Shown: positions 16,402 to 26,691 of the stretch, one piece after another
How the letters are laid out: the number at the start of each line of letters is the position of its first letter
How positions within the stretch are numbered: the stretch's first letter is position 1
Source of the DNA: Frigoribacterium sp. JB110
GTDB lineage: Bacteria; Actinomycetota; Actinomycetes; Actinomycetales; Microbacteriaceae
Assembly: GCF_900163665.1 (NCBI RefSeq)
Contig: NZ_FUIA01000001.1
Span: 1-64,000, forward strand
Direction of reading: 5' to 3'
DNA length: 64,000 nt
The notes under the pieces: model-generated
The model's database searches: none
The model's input: the letters and a program-made list of their open reading frames with translations, nothing else
Told to the model about the DNA's origin: nothing
Position numbers and translations under genes: made by a program

Positions 16402-17172
16402 ATGACGGACCAGCCGCTGACGCGCGTCGCGGCGCGCAAGCAGAGGAAACCGCGTCGCCGAGTGAGCGTGATCGGCGTGATCGGCGAGCTGTTCATCACC
16501 GCTGGCGTCGTGCTGCTGCTTTTCGTGGCGTGGCAGCTGTGGATCGGCGACATGATCTACGGAGCCGAACGCAATCAGCAGGGCAATGAGCTGTCGCAGC
16601 AGTGGGCGCAGCAGGCGACGGATGACGACGACTCGTCGTCCGATGGTTCCGGCGACTCGGACGCCGAACCGCCAGCCGTCGCTGCTCCCGGCGAGGGCGA
16701 ACGCTTCGGGGTCATGCACGTGCCGCGATGGGGAGACGACTACGCCATGCCGATGGCAGGCGGCACGACCCGGCCCATCACGCTCGATCCGATCGGCATC
16801 GGGCACTACAACGAAACCGAGCTGCCCGGCGAGGTCGGCAACTTCGCGCTCGCCGGCCACCGCACCACCTTCGGCAAGCCGTTCGCGGAGATCGCGACGC
16901 TGCACGCGGGCGACGCGATCGTCGTCGAGACCGAGGCCGGTTGGTACACGTACCGCTTCCGGACACTCGAGTACGTCCGCCCGGACGAGACCGACGTGCT
17001 GCTCGATGTGCCGCAGAGCCCAGAGGTTCCCGCGAACGGGCGCTACATCACGTTGACGGCCTGCTCGCCCAAGTACTCGCTCGCCGAGCGCATCGTCGCC
17101 TACGGTGTGTTCGACTCGTTCCAGCCGCGCTCCGATGGCGAGCCGGAATCGCTGACGGAAGGGGCGGCCTGA
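16402..17172 (+). CDS. Class E sortase
   Basis: 256 aa membrane-anchored transpeptidase: basic N-terminus (ARKQRKPRRRVS), one membrane segment near 22-45 (GELFITAGVVLLLFVAW), an acidic Ser/Asp linker near 70-95, then the sortase barrel. Catalytic residues: His in FALAGHRTTFG near 152, Cys in TLTACSPKYSLAERIV near 220, Arg nearby in SLAERIV. Class E enzymes anchor surface proteins through LPxTG-like signals in high-GC Gram-positives. The start at 16402 follows from the -10 position. The stop overlaps the next ATG (TGATG). No sortase substrate is encoded nearby. Confidence 0.85.
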   Translation: MTDQPLTRVAARKQRKPRRRVSVIGVIGELFITAGVVLLLFVAWQLWIGDMIYGAERNQQGNELSQQWAQQATDDDDSSSDGSGDSDAEPPAVAAPGEGERFGVMHVPRWGDDYAMPMAGGTTRPITLDPIGIGHYNETELPGEVGNFALAGHRTTFGKPFAEIATLHAGDAIVVETEAGWYTYRFRTLEYVRPDETDVLLDVPQSPEVPANGRYITLTACSPKYSLAERIVAYGVFDSFQPRSDGEPESLTEGAA

Positions 17173-17360
17173 TGTACGGTGCGCTGTGGCGTGTGCTTCC
17201 CGGTCCGTGGTGGGTGCGGCTGCTGATTCTCCTCGCCCTGATCGCGGCTGCGCTGTACGGGCTGTTCTTCTACGCGTTCCCGTGGATCGCCTCGAACTAC
17301 GTGCCGGACAACGGCGTGATCGACGAGTCGGCAGCGACCATCGCCGCCTATCTGGCATAG
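17172..17360 (+). CDS. Small membrane protein coupled to the sortase
   Basis: 62 aa. One strong hydrophobic helix (WVRLLILLALIAAALYGLFF, about 15-36) and a short external tail with SNYVPDNGVIDESAATIAAY. The ATG shares one base with the sortase stop (TGATG), so it is almost certainly translated with it. A sortase partner or a stability factor is possible, but function is unknown. Such short ORFs follow class E sortase genes in related species. Confidence 0.7.
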   Translation: MYGALWRVLPGPWWVRLLILLALIAAALYGLFFYAFPWIASNYVPDNGVIDESAATIAAYLA

Positions 17361-17492
17361 ACGGCTACGGTCGCCGAAGCACAGCGTCGGCTCCCTCATC
17401 CCGGGACGCGTACGCGATTGGGCTTCGAAGGCGGGCACGCGCCGAGCGCCGGCCTCGCCCGCGGTGCCTCGGAACATGAGGCCCGCCCGGCG

Positions 17493-19181
17493 TCACTCGC
17501 CTGAGCAGTAGCGCAGGTTGATCTCCGAAGCGATCTTCGTGTCGCCGGCGCCGATCGACTGTGCGACGACCGTCGCCGGGTCGGTGGCGGCGCACGAGTC
17601 GTCGCCAGCGGACGCGACCGTGAGCCCGAGAGCCTCCAGGTCGCGGGTGGCGCTGTCGACGGTGAAGCCGGTGTAGTCGCTGATAGCCACCTCACCGGTG
17701 GCCACGACGAGATTGATCGTCGACCCGATCAGCACTTCATCTCCGGCGGTTGCGCTTGCAGAGAGCACTCGGCCCTTCTCCGCCTCCGGATCGTTGCGCG
17801 GTGCGACGAGGCCGACCTTCAGCCCTGCGTCCTTCAGCTCCTGCTGGGCCGCCTCCTGCGACGTGCCCACCAGCTCGGGCACGGCCACGACCTCGTGGCC
17901 GCCCGAGACGACGACAGTGATCCGAGTACCGGGTCGGAGCGACGTGCCGGCGACAGGATCGGTCCGGATGACCGCGCCCTCTTCGATCTCACGGCTCTGC
18001 TCCGTGACCGCCGCAACGGCGAGCCCCAGATCGCTGAGCTCCTCGACGGCCTCCTCGTGCTGGGCTTCGACGAGCTCGGGTACGACCACAGCGTTGGTCG
18101 GATCCGCCGAGAACGGCTGCAGCGAGATCACCCAGATGAGCATCGAGATCACGATCACGGCGATGAACGCCACAGCGGCCCAGATCCACGCCACGGGGGG
18201 TCCTGACTGTGTGCGGACCATGGTGGTGTCACTGGAGAGCTGGCGCAGAGAACGCTGCGTCTCCTGTGCGTGCCGCGGATTCGCGCCGTACAGGGCGTCG
18301 GTGAGCTTGCCGATCGCGCGCTTGGACGGCTCGCGTCCGCTGGTGGCCGCGTCGAGGGCTTCGCGGAACGTCGCCGCGTCGGGGAAGCGCTGGAACGGGT
18401 CCTTCGCGAGGGCTCGCAGCACGACGGCGTCGAGCGCACCAGGCGAATCGGAGTTCAGCCGGCTCGGAACGGCCGGGGTCTCGCTGACGTGCTGGTAGGC
18501 GACCGCCACGGGCGATTCGCCTTCGAACGGCGGACGGCCCGTCAACAGCTCGTAGAGCACGACGCCGACCGAATAGATGTCGGTGCGCGCGTCTACGGTC
18601 TCGCTCTTGGCCTGTTCCGGCGAGAAGTAGTTCGCGGTGCCGAGCACAGCGGCGGCCTCAGCGACGGTTGCCGCGTTGTCCGACACTGCCCGTGAGATGC
18701 CGAAGTCCATCACCTTCACACCGGACTCGGTGACCATGATGTTCGCGGGCTTGATATCGCGGTGCACGACGCCGGCGCGATGCGCGTAGGCGAGCGCTTC
18801 GAGGACGCCGTCGACATAGGCCACGGCGTCGCCGCTGGGAACGGGGCCGCGAGCGACGAGATCGGACAGGAGCGTTCCCTGCACGTACTCCATGACGATG
18901 AACGGTGTGGTGACATCGCGCGAGCCGACCCGCTCGGTCGCCTCTCCCGTGTCGTAGACGCGGACGATCGACGGATGCGCCATGCGCGAAGCCGACTGAG
19001 CCTCCATGCGGAAGCGGTGGCGGAAGACCTTGTCGCCCGCGTGCTCTCGCTTCAGGATCTTGATCGCGACGGCCCGACCGAGCTTCTCGTCGGTGCCTCG
19101 GTGGACTGTGGCCATCCCGCCCTCGCCGATGACGTCTTCGACGCGGTAGCGACCGGCGAGAACACGATTCTCAGGCGACAC
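17493..19181 (-). CDS. pknB: Serine/threonine protein kinase with PASTA domains, PknB
   Basis: 562 aa. Kinase domain residues 10-275: glycine loop IGEGGMATV, Lys in VAIKILK, HRDIKPANIM, DFGISR, GTANYFSPEQA. One transmembrane segment near 331-353 is followed by three PASTA repeats (about 363-428, 429-495, 496-561) that in PknB sense muropeptides or lipid II. Mycobacterial PknB has four PASTA units, so this one is shorter; the last repeat has two cysteines (DDSCAATD and RYCSGE) that may form a disulfide. It is the final gene of the fhaA operon, 92 bp after pknA. Confidence 0.93.
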   Translation of the reverse strand: MSPENRVLAGRYRVEDVIGEGGMATVHRGTDEKLGRAVAIKILKREHAGDKVFRHRFRMEAQSASRMAHPSIVRVYDTGEATERVGSRDVTTPFIVMEYVQGTLLSDLVARGPVPSGDAVAYVDGVLEALAYAHRAGVVHRDIKPANIMVTESGVKVMDFGISRAVSDNAATVAEAAAVLGTANYFSPEQAKSETVDARTDIYSVGVVLYELLTGRPPFEGESPVAVAYQHVSETPAVPSRLNSDSPGALDAVVLRALAKDPFQRFPDAATFREALDAATSGREPSKRAIGKLTDALYGANPRHAQETQRSLRQLSSDTTMVRTQSGPPVAWIWAAVAFIAVIVISMLIWVISLQPFSADPTNAVVVPELVEAQHEEAVEELSDLGLAVAAVTEQSREIEEGAVIRTDPVAGTSLRPGTRITVVVSGGHEVVAVPELVGTSQEAAQQELKDAGLKVGLVAPRNDPEAEKGRVLSASATAGDEVLIGSTINLVVATGEVAISDYTGFTVDSATRDLEALGLTVASAGDDSCAATDPATVVAQSIGAGDTKIASEINLRYCSGE

Positions 19182-19273
19182 AGAAGGTTCCCCCCTTCGA
19201 CAACCAGCTCACAGAATAACCGAGCGCACGCGACTGCCCCTGAGAGAGAGCAGGGGGAGAGGTCTCGTCCGGA

Positions 19274-21202
19274 TCACGAATCGAGATCGATGCCATCCGT
19301 GTCGGTGTCTGCCGGAGCGATGATGTCGGCGCTAGTGGGCGGCGAGGAGCCGGACTCCTCCTCGCCGAAGACGGCGAAGTACGACACCACGACGCTGCGC
19401 CCGGCGGAGCCCGTGACGGTGAAGTCCGCGCTCAGCTCCCCCGGGTCGAAGGTCTGGGTCGACCGACCGTTACTGAACTGGGCGTTCTCCAGCTCCACGA
19501 CGTACCCGGTCAGGGTGGCGCCTTCCGGGCGGTACTCCGCCCAGTTGACCGTTCCGGTCGCGTCGGTCTCGAACTCAGTGGCGCTCAGCGTCGGCCCGTT
19601 CGCCGGCGCGCCGAGGTCCACGACTTCGACATCGCCGTACACCGTCGCCTCGACGGTGGTTCCCATCGGCACGCTGCCGCTCTCGGAGAGCTGGTAGACG
19701 TTGTCGACCTCGCTCTCCTCACCGGCCGGATCACCGGTCGCGCAGGTCAGCGTGATGCCCGCCTCCTCGGCGATGCCGGTGGCCACGTCGCAGGTCTTGC
19801 CGACCAGGCCGAGCGCATCGACGTCGACTGTCGCCATCTCGCCGTACACCGTTGCTTCGACCTGCGATCCGGCGGGCACGCTGTCGTCGGAGAGCTGGTA
19901 GATGGTGCCGGCCTGGCCCTCCTCGGTCGCCGCGTCGCCCGTCGTGCAGCTCAGCTCGATGTCTGCCTGCTCCGCTGCGATGATGCCGGTGGCTTCATCG
20001 CACGTCTTGCCGATCAGCTCCAGGGCGGCCACATCGACGTCGGGCGGAGTCGTCTCGGTCGCCGTGGCGCTCGGCGATGTCGGCGCAGGGTCAGCGTTCA
20101 GCGAGTTCGACACCAGCGCCCAGATGGTGCCGCCGACGGCGATGACCAGCAGTGCGATCAGTGCGATCAGCGGCCACGTCCACGGGCTGCGCTTCTTCTT
20201 CGGCTCCTCCGCCTCGTCTTCCGCGTCTTCCTCGTCACCGTTCACCGGCGCGGGCAGCGGGTTGGTCGCCGGGAGCAATTGGGTCTTCTCGCCGTCCGAC
20301 GTGTCGAGCAGCTGGGTGAAGCTGTCGTCGTCCAGTGCTGCGGAGTCGGCGATCGCAGGCACCGCAGCCGCGGCCGCGGAGATGTCACCCCGGCGCAGGG
20401 CCGCGCACGCGCGGGAGACGGCGGCTGCCGATGAAGGGCGGTCCTCCGGCTTCTTCGCGATCATCGCGAAGATGAGGTTCTTCACCGGCTGCGGGATCTC
20501 CGCAGGCAGAGGCGGCGCCTGGTCGTTGATCTGCGCCATCGCGATGGCGACCTGCGACTCGCCGGTGAACGGGCGCTTGCCCGCCACCGACTCGTACGCG
20601 ACGATGCCCAGCGAATAGATGTCCGTCGACGGGCTGGCCGGATGGCCTGAGGCCTGTTCGGGCGAGAGGTACTGCACGGTGCCCATCACCTGACCGGTCG
20701 CGGTCAGCGGCACCTGATCGGCGATGCGCGCGATGCCGAAGTCGGTGATCTTCACCCTGCCGTCCGGAGTGATCAGCAGGTTGCCCGGCTTGATGTCGCG
20801 GTGCACGAGGCCCGCCGCGTGCGCGGCCTGCAGCGCCGAAGCCGTCTGCGCGATGATGTCGAGCACGCGGTTCGGCTCGAGAGACGTCTCCCGCTCGAGG
20901 ATCGTCGAGAGCGCCTCGCCAGGCACGAGCTCCATCACGAGGAACGCGGAGCCGTCCTCCTCGCCGTAGTCGAAGACGCTCGCGATGCCCTCGTGGTTGA
21001 CGAGTGCGGCGTGCCTGGCCTCGGCGCGGAAGCGCTCGAGGAAGCCAGGATCCCCCATGTACTCGTCCTTGAGGATCTTGATCGCGACCGTGCGCCCGAT
21101 GACGTGATCGGTCGCCTCCCAGACCTCGCCCATGCCGCCGATCGCGACGCGCGAGCTCAGTTCATAGCGACCGCCGAACGTCACACCCTGTGTTGGCCTC
21201 AT
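19274..21202 (-). CDS. pknA: Serine/threonine protein kinase, PknA position, with large extracellular region
   Basis: 642 aa. Kinase residues 11-270 ([53 protein letters not shown]), a linker, then a membrane segment near 369-391. Unlike mycobacterial PknA, the outside part is long: two PASTA-like repeats each with a Cys pair ([11 protein letters not shown]...LSCTTG and [11 protein letters not shown]...LTCATG) and a C-terminal fibronectin-III-like domain ([20 protein letters not shown]). The start at 21202 overlaps the pbpA stop (ATGA); a longer upstream reading is in pbpA antiphase and is not used. Confidence 0.88.
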   Translation of the reverse strand: MRPTQGVTFGGRYELSSRVAIGGMGEVWEATDHVIGRTVAIKILKDEYMGDPGFLERFRAEARHAALVNHEGIASVFDYGEEDGSAFLVMELVPGEALSTILERETSLEPNRVLDIIAQTASALQAAHAAGLVHRDIKPGNLLITPDGRVKITDFGIARIADQVPLTATGQVMGTVQYLSPEQASGHPASPSTDIYSLGIVAYESVAGKRPFTGESQVAIAMAQINDQAPPLPAEIPQPVKNLIFAMIAKKPEDRPSSAAAVSRACAALRRGDISAAAAAVPAIADSAALDDDSFTQLLDTSDGEKTQLLPATNPLPAPVNGDEEDAEDEAEEPKKKRSPWTWPLIALIALLVIAVGGTIWALVSNSLNADPAPTSPSATATETTPPDVDVAALELIGKTCDEATGIIAAEQADIELSCTTGDAATEEGQAGTIYQLSDDSVPAGSQVEATVYGEMATVDVDALGLVGKTCDVATGIAEEAGITLTCATGDPAGEESEVDNVYQLSESGSVPMGTTVEATVYGDVEVVDLGAPANGPTLSATEFETDATGTVNWAEYRPEGATLTGYVVELENAQFSNGRSTQTFDPGELSADFTVTGSAGRSVVVSYFAVFGEEESGSSPPTSADIIAPADTDTDGIDLDS

Positions 21203-22665
21203 CTGCCCAGCACCGCCTCCATGACCTGTTTCGCGATAGGCGCCGCGATCGCATTTCCTGAACCTGATTGCTCCTGGCCGCCGCCGTCTTCGACAACGAC
21301 CGCGACCGCAACCTCTGGGTCGTCCGATGGCGCGAACCCCGTGAACCACAGGCTGTACGGCTCGCCTTCACTGTTCTCCGCCGTGCCCGTCTTACCGCCC
21401 ACGTCGACCCCGTCTATTCTTGCATTCGAAGCGACGCCGCTGCTCACGTTCGCCGTCATCATCTCCACCATCTCCGCGGCGAGGTCCGGAGCGAGCGCCT
21501 CGCCGAACTCCGTCGGCTGCGTCGTCTGCTGCGCGGACAGATCCGGGCCGACGACCTCGTCGACCATCGTCGGGTTCATGACCGCTCCTTCGTTCGCGAG
21601 TCCGGCGGTCACCATGGCGATCTGCAACGGCGTGGCGGTCACCTGACCCTGGCCGAATCCGGTCAGACCGGTCTGGGCGTCGTCGAGGCCGTCCGTCGGG
21701 TAGCTCGACTCCGTCGACGTCAGCGGCAGGTCGAAGCTCGCATTGAACCCGAACTTCTCGGCCTGCTCCTTGATCGCCTCATCGCCGAGCTCGACGGCGA
21801 GTTCGGCCATCGGAATGTTGCAGCTCAGCCGCAGCGCGTCGGCGATGGTCACCTCGTCGCCTGAACCGCACTTTCCGCGACCAGCGTTGCGCACGACGGA
21901 TCCGGAACCTGGCAGCTCATATTCGGCGACGTTCGGCAGCTTCGAGTCCGGCGTGTAGTCGCCCGAGGCGAGGGCCGCCGCTGCGGTCACGATCTTGAAG
22001 GTCGACCCAGGCGGGTTCAGGTCGCCGCCGATCGCCCGGTTGAGCAGCGGCCGCGACGGATCGTCGATGAGCGCGTCGTAGGCCTCGTTCGTGGCCGCGT
22101 CGTCGTGCACCGCCAGCTGGTTCGCGTCGTACCCCGGCGTCGACACCATCGCAAGGACGCGTCCGGTGTCCGGTTCGATCGCGACGACGCCGCCTGTGTA
22201 TCCGGCATTCGTCATCGCGTCGTACGCCGCGCGCTGGGCGGCAGGGTCGAGGCTCAGTTTGATGGACGACCCCCGCGGGTCCTGACCGGTGAGGACCCGC
22301 TCCAAGCGGGCGAACACCGCGGATGAGTCCGTACCGGAGAGCTCCTGCGTCATCGCGCTCTCGAGACCGGTCGCCGAGCGCAGCACCGGATTGAGATAGC
22401 CCGTGGCCGTCGACCACATCTGCGACTGCTCGTACTGGCGCTGCCATGCGTACAGGTCGTCGCTGGGCACGGAGGAGGCGATCTCCTCGCCTCCGGCGAT
22501 GATCGACCCGCGCTGCACCTCGAAGCTGTCGTAGAGCGTGCGCTTGTTCTCCGAATGAGCGGCGAGGCTGTCGGACGTGACCGCCTGGATCACGCTGGTC
22601 GATACGAACAGCGTGAGGAACATCAGGATCACGATGGTCGTGAGGCGACGAAGTTCCTTGGTCAT
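21199..22665 (-). CDS. pbpA: Penicillin-binding protein (PbpA / FtsI family transpeptidase)
   Basis: 488 aa class B PBP. N-terminal membrane anchor (about 8-28), dimerisation domain, then the transpeptidase: SxxK in [13 protein letters not shown] near 236, SxN as SCN near 291, and KTG in [11 protein letters not shown] near 430. It crosslinks peptidoglycan during growth and division, and in Mycobacterium is regulated by PknB phosphorylation. It overlaps pknA downstream (ATGA) and lies 34 bp after rodA, so the glycosyltransferase and transpeptidase form the standard pair. Confidence 0.92.
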   Translation of the reverse strand: MTKELRRLTTIVILMFLTLFVSTSVIQAVTSDSLAAHSENKRTLYDSFEVQRGSIIAGGEEIASSVPSDDLYAWQRQYEQSQMWSTATGYLNPVLRSATGLESAMTQELSGTDSSAVFARLERVLTGQDPRGSSIKLSLDPAAQRAAYDAMTNAGYTGGVVAIEPDTGRVLAMVSTPGYDANQLAVHDDAATNEAYDALIDDPSRPLLNRAIGGDLNPPGSTFKIVTAAAALASGDYTPDSKLPNVAEYELPGSGSVVRNAGRGKCGSGDEVTIADALRLSCNIPMAELAVELGDEAIKEQAEKFGFNASFDLPLTSTESSYPTDGLDDAQTGLTGFGQGQVTATPLQIAMVTAGLANEGAVMNPTMVDEVVGPDLSAQQTTQPTEFGEALAPDLAAEMVEMMTANVSSGVASNARIDGVDVGGKTGTAENSEGEPYSLWFTGFAPSDDPEVAVAVVVEDGGGQEQSGSGNAIAAPIAKQVMEAVLGR

Positions 22666-22699
22666 GCGGTCGCCTCCATCCGGATCGTCGTTCGACGCA

Positions 22700-24070
22700 T
22701 CATCCGATCACCGCTTTCGGCTGTTGGCGTACGGCATCGCTGATGCGCAGGATCAGCGCGATGATGATCCAGTTCGCAAGCAGCGACGAGCCGCCCGCCG
22801 CGAGGAAGGGCGTCGTCAGCCCGGTCAGCGGCAGCACGCGCGTGACGCCGCCGACCATGATGAACACCTGCAGCGCCAGCGTGAAGGACAGCGCCGTGGT
22901 GAGGAGTTTGCCGAAGTCGTCCTGGCCGGCGATGCCGATGCGCAGGCCCCTGCCCACGAGTACGAGGTACATGGACAGGATCGCGAAGATGCCCACCAGG
23001 CCCAGCTCCTCGCCCAGCGACGGGATGATGTAGTCGCTCTGCGAGACCGGCGTCAGCCACGGGCGGCCCTGGCCGAGACCCGTGCCGAAGAATCCGCCGT
23101 GCGCGAGACCGAAGAGGCCCTGCACGAGCTGATAGCTGCCGCCTTCGCGGTCGTAGATCTCCTGGTCGAACGCGTTCAGCCAGTTGTCGAACCGCCAGCC
23201 GACGTACGTCATGAATCGCGAGGCGACGAAGGCGCCGCCGATGGCGAGGAAGACGCCGATGAGCATCCATCCGGTCTTGCCCGTCGCGACGTACAGGGTC
23301 GCGACGAACATGCCGAAGATCAGGATGCCCGTGCCGAGGTCGCGCTGGATCACGATGATGCCGAGCGAGACGATCCAGATCACGAGGACGGGGCCCAGCT
23401 CTCTGGCGCGCGGGAACGTGAGACCCAGCACGCGTCTGCCCGTCGTGGCGAGACTCTCACGGGTGCGCACCAGGTAGCCGGCGAAGAAGATCGCGAGGCA
23501 GATCTTCGCGATCTCGCCAGGCTGGAAGTTGAAGCCCGCGATCGAGATCCACACCTTCGCGTTGCCGCCGCCGTTGAGGAACGGGATGAACGGCAGCAGC
23601 AGGAGCACGATGCCGGCCAGGCCGAACAGGTACGTGTAGCGGAACAGGAGGCGGTAGTTCGACAGCAGCCAGACGAGTGCCCCCGCGAGCACCATCGACA
23701 CGGCCGCGTAGACGATCTGGCTGGTGCCGGCCCCCGGGTTCGTGCCAGAGAGGCTGATGCGGTAGATCTCTGCGATGCCGAGGCCTGTGAGCAGGAATGC
23801 GATCGGCAGCACGAGGGGATCGGCATTGGGCGTCTTGATGCGCAGCACGACGTGAAGGGCGAGCGCCAGCAGTCCGAGCAGGCCGGACAGAATGAGCTCG
23901 CCGTACACCAGGGCGCCGAGGGCGCCGAGCTGCACGAGCGCCATCGCACCGGTGGAGAGCACGATCGAGAACAGCAGCAGGAGCAGCTCCCGATTGCGGC
24001 GCGGTGCCGGTCTGCGCACGCGGCGCAGCGCCTTCAGTACGGCGGTGTCGGCCGCGACGTCGTCGCTCAT
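22700..24070 (-). CDS. rodA: FtsW/RodA/SpoVE family peptidoglycan glycosyltransferase
   Basis: 456 aa SEDS protein with about ten membrane segments. Signature residues include GGNAKVWISIAGFNFQPGEIAK near 178 and the extracellular loop GSYQLVQGLFGLAHGGFFGTGLGQGRP near 312, with SDYIIPSLGEELG after it, which carries the catalytic acidic residues of SEDS polymerases. It polymerises lipid II, working with the PBP encoded next. The start overlaps the pstP stop (ATGA). RodA rather than FtsW is chosen from position beside pbpA and pstP. Confidence 0.92.
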   Translation of the reverse strand: MSDDVAADTAVLKALRRVRRPAPRRNRELLLLLFSIVLSTGAMALVQLGALGALVYGELILSGLLGLLALALHVVLRIKTPNADPLVLPIAFLLTGLGIAEIYRISLSGTNPGAGTSQIVYAAVSMVLAGALVWLLSNYRLLFRYTYLFGLAGIVLLLLPFIPFLNGGGNAKVWISIAGFNFQPGEIAKICLAIFFAGYLVRTRESLATTGRRVLGLTFPRARELGPVLVIWIVSLGIIVIQRDLGTGILIFGMFVATLYVATGKTGWMLIGVFLAIGGAFVASRFMTYVGWRFDNWLNAFDQEIYDREGGSYQLVQGLFGLAHGGFFGTGLGQGRPWLTPVSQSDYIIPSLGEELGLVGIFAILSMYLVLVGRGLRIGIAGQDDFGKLLTTALSFTLALQVFIMVGGVTRVLPLTGLTTPFLAAGGSSLLANWIIIALILRISDAVRQQPKAVIG

Positions 24071-25407
24071 TCGTCCTCACCTCCCGAGGTCTCGCTCGGT
24101 TCGGGCGTCGAGCTGCCATCCGGATCCGGTGTCTCGGTCGGCTCCGGATCGATCTCGGCGGACTCGTCGTCGGCCGGCAGGTTGGCGCGCAGGCGTTCGA
24201 CGATCTCCTCCGCGTGCTCGAGCGAGTGCGCCGTGATCGTCTGCTCGACGATGCGCAGGTTCGCCGGAGAGAGCCCGTCGAGCGGCACGTCGGTGTCTTC
24301 GTACGTCGAAGAGAACGAGATCGGGCCGGCGGTGGCCTGGATGCCCTGGTAGATGACGACGCTGTCCTCGTCGGTTCCGACGTAGTAGCGCGTCTGCGTC
24401 CACTGGGTGAAGCCCCAGAACGCCACGGCGACGGCGGCGGCGATCAGCACGATCGCCGAGATGCCGACGATGCGCCGACGCCTGGCGCGACGCTTGTCCT
24501 CCTCGATGAGCTCTTCGAGGTAGTCGGAGTCGGGCTCGAAGTGGCTCGGCTCGTTCGCTGCCTGGCTGCGGGGGTGCAGCCATCCGGTGCCGATTGTCGG
24601 ACGGCGAGCGGACGGAACCTTGATTCCCTGCGGATTCGAGGCGGAGCCGACGACGGACGGAGCGCCCATGAGCACCGGATGGCGCCCGCCGACGTCGACG
24701 ATCACGACCGTGACGTTGTCAGGCGCGCCGCCGTCGAGTGCCTGCTTGAGCAGAGCGTCCGCCGTGCGGCCCGGGGTGTCGTCGCGCCGCAGCGTGCGGT
24801 TCATGTGTGGTTCGTCGACGACTCCGGAGAGTCCGTCCGAGCACAGGATGAACCTGTCGCCCTGCTGGGTCGGCATGATGATCGTGTCGACCTCGGGGTG
24901 GGCGTCCATGTCGCCGAGCACGCGCATCAGCACCGAGCGGCGCGGGTGGTAGCGCGCCTCCTCGGGGGTGATCCGGCCCGAGTCGACCAGGCGCTGCACG
25001 AAGCTGTGGTCGGTGGTCACCTGGGTGAGGGAGTCGTTGCGCCAGAGGTAGATGCGTGAGTCGCCGATGTGGGCGATCACGGCGTAGTCGTCGACCATCG
25101 CGATCGCGCTGACCGTGGTGCCGAGGCCGGCGAGCTCTGGGCGGCGCTTGGCGATCTCGATCAGGTCGCCCGCCGTGGAGGCGACGGTTTCGCGCAGGGC
25201 GCTCTCGGCGTGCTGTGGCGACTCGTAGACGTGATCGAGGGGCTCGAGTTTGTGCACGGCGACGCTCGAGGCGACGTCGCCGCCCGCGTGCCCGCCCATG
25301 CCGTCGGCGACGACGAAGAGGTTGGAACCGGCATAGCCGGAGTCCTGGTTGTTCGACCTGACCTTGCCCGTGTGGGAGATCGCGGCGCTGGAGCCCTCGA
25401 AGACCAT
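24067..25407 (-). CDS. pstP: PP2C-family protein serine/threonine phosphatase PstP
   Basis: 446 aa. Phosphatase domain 1-235 with metal-binding motifs: RSNNQD, VADGMGGHAGGDVAS, HIGDSRIYLW, CSDGLSGVV, DNVTVVIVDVG. A cytosolic linker with a basic stretch (KRRARRRR) precedes one membrane segment near 309-330 and an extracellular part ending in a Pro/Glu/Thr-rich tail. It reverses PknA/PknB phosphorylation. It sits 10 bp after fhaB and overlaps rodA by 4 bp. The length is slightly below the 514 residues of the mycobacterial enzyme. Confidence 0.92.
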   Translation of the reverse strand: MVFEGSSAAISHTGKVRSNNQDSGYAGSNLFVVADGMGGHAGGDVASSVAVHKLEPLDHVYESPQHAESALRETVASTAGDLIEIAKRRPELAGLGTTVSAIAMVDDYAVIAHIGDSRIYLWRNDSLTQVTTDHSFVQRLVDSGRITPEEARYHPRRSVLMRVLGDMDAHPEVDTIIMPTQQGDRFILCSDGLSGVVDEPHMNRTLRRDDTPGRTADALLKQALDGGAPDNVTVVIVDVGGRHPVLMGAPSVVGSASNPQGIKVPSARRPTIGTGWLHPRSQAANEPSHFEPDSDYLEELIEEDKRRARRRRIVGISAIVLIAAAVAVAFWGFTQWTQTRYYVGTDEDSVVIYQGIQATAGPISFSSTYEDTDVPLDGLSPANLRIVEQTITAHSLEHAEEIVERLRANLPADDESAEIDPEPTETPDPDGSSTPEPSETSGGEDE

Positions 25408-25417
25408 GCGGGTGGGG

Positions 25418-25933
25418 CTACTTCCTCAGCTCGAAGGTCGTCGCCCCGACCTTGATCGGCGCACCCGTCTGCACCGCGACCGGCGCAGACGACGCCACTC
25501 GCACGCCGTCGTGCATCGTGCCGTTGGTCGAATCGAGATCCTGGATCATCCACTGCTCGCCCCACAGCACGAGACGTGCGTGGTGGCCCGAGGTGTAGTC
25601 GTCGCGGATGACGAGCCCGGCCTCACTCGATCGGCCGATTGTGAGCGGGTCGGTTCCGAGGGGCACCTCGAGGCCCGCCTTCGGGCCGGAGGTGATCACG
25701 ATGCGGCTGACCGTCGATGTCGTGGCGGGGCCGGTCGTGGCGACGCTGGGCGTCGGGGTCGGGGGAGTGGAGGGTGCGGCGGGTGCCGCCGTACGAGCCG
25801 GCTGCGGCTCCGGCAGCTTTCGGGCACGGGATCCGAACAGGTCAGCGCGCAGCGCGAACACCACAGCCAGCACGAACAGCCACATGACGAGCAGGAAGCC
25901 GCCGCGCAGCAGAAGGAGGGTGAGGTCGGTCAT
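25418..25933 (-). CDS. fhaB: FHA-domain protein FhaB
   Basis: 171 aa. A single N-terminal membrane segment (LLLLRGGFLLVMWLFVLAVVF), a proline/alanine/threonine-rich linker, and a C-terminal FHA domain (LTIGRSSEAGLVIRDDYTSGHHARL, then DLDSTNGTMHDG) that binds phosphothreonine. In Mycobacterium FhaB (FipA) links PknA signalling to FtsZ. The start at 25933 overlaps the fhaA stop (ATGA); longer in-frame readings lie inside fhaA. Confidence 0.9.
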   Translation of the reverse strand: MTDLTLLLLRGGFLLVMWLFVLAVVFALRADLFGSRARKLPEPQPARTAAPAAPSTPPTPTPSVATTGPATTSTVSRIVITSGPKAGLEVPLGTDPLTIGRSSEAGLVIRDDYTSGHHARLVLWGEQWMIQDLDSTNGTMHDGVRVASSAPVAVQTGAPIKVGATTFELRK

Positions 25934-26691
25934 GTCGATGGCCGCTCCTGTGCGTCGAATATCCGGGTCGCTGCGTCGTGCGCCGGTCGGCGAGGGGAGG
26001 ATGCGCGGGGAACCACACGGAAGACGATATCGGTGCGACCGATGCGAATGACAGACCCGGATGCCAACGGGGCCTTCTTCACAGACGCCCCATCGAGCTT
26101 CGAGCCGTTCGTCGAGCCGAGATCGCGCACCATCGCGCTGGTGCCGTCCCAGAGGATCTCGACGTGCTTGCGGCTCGTTCCGGTGTCGGCGATCGTGATG
26201 TCGGCGTCGCTGCCGCGCCCGATCACGGTGCGGGCGGCGGTGAGCACGTGCTGGCGGCCGGCGATCTCGACCACCGCCTGCCACGACACCTGCGCGCCCT
26301 CGGCGGTTCCCGACTCGATCCGGATCGTGCCCGCCGGGATGTCGCCGTCCGGCCTGATGGCGATGCGCACGGGGCCGGCGAAGCTGTAGCCCTGCTTCGC
26401 CGCGTGCTTGCTGACGATCTCGTCGAGCTCGCTGTTCAGCGCCGGACCGATGCGATTCATCCGGTCGGCGTCCGCCGGATTGAGGCACACGGTGAGATCG
26501 TTCGGCGCGAGAATGCGGTCACGGCTGACCACAGCCGCACTGCTGTCGAGCTCGCCGCGCAGAGCGGAGGCGATCTCAACGGGCTGAACGCCGCTGCGGA
26601 AGGTCTTCGCGAAGGCGCCGTTCACGGCACGCTCGAGCCCCTTCTCAAAGCTGTCCAGAAGTCCCAAGCGATTTCTCCATCCGTCGGCCAC
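25930..26691 (-). CDS. fhaA: FHA-domain protein FhaA (DUF3662 plus FHA)
   Basis: 253 aa. N-terminal DUF3662 domain (about 1-120; GLLDSFEKGLERAVNGAFAKTF) and an FHA domain at 150-230 (ARTVIGRGSDADITIADTGTSRKHVEI, DLGSTNGSKLDG). In mycobacteria FhaA binds phosphorylated MviN and modulates PG precursor flipping. Mycobacterial FhaA is about 530 aa because of a long linker; here the linker is nearly absent. GTG start at 26691; a TACGAT box (26701-26706, minus) lies nine bases upstream, so it is the operon's first gene with a very short leader. Confidence 0.88.
   Translation of the reverse strand: MADGWRNRLGLLDSFEKGLERAVNGAFAKTFRSGVQPVEIASALRGELDSSAAVVSRDRILAPNDLTVCLNPADADRMNRIGPALNSELDEIVSKHAAKQGYSFAGPVRIAIRPDGDIPAGTIRIESGTAEGAQVSWQAVVEIAGRQHVLTAARTVIGRGSDADITIADTGTSRKHVEILWDGTSAMVRDLGSTNGSKLDGASVKKAPLASGSVIRIGRTDIVFRVVPRASSPRRPAHDAATRIFDAQERPST

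Noticed and set aside
22577..24352. 591-codon plus-strand frame
   Set aside because: Antisense to rodA; repetitive Glu/Arg/His composition typical of high-GC antisense frames.
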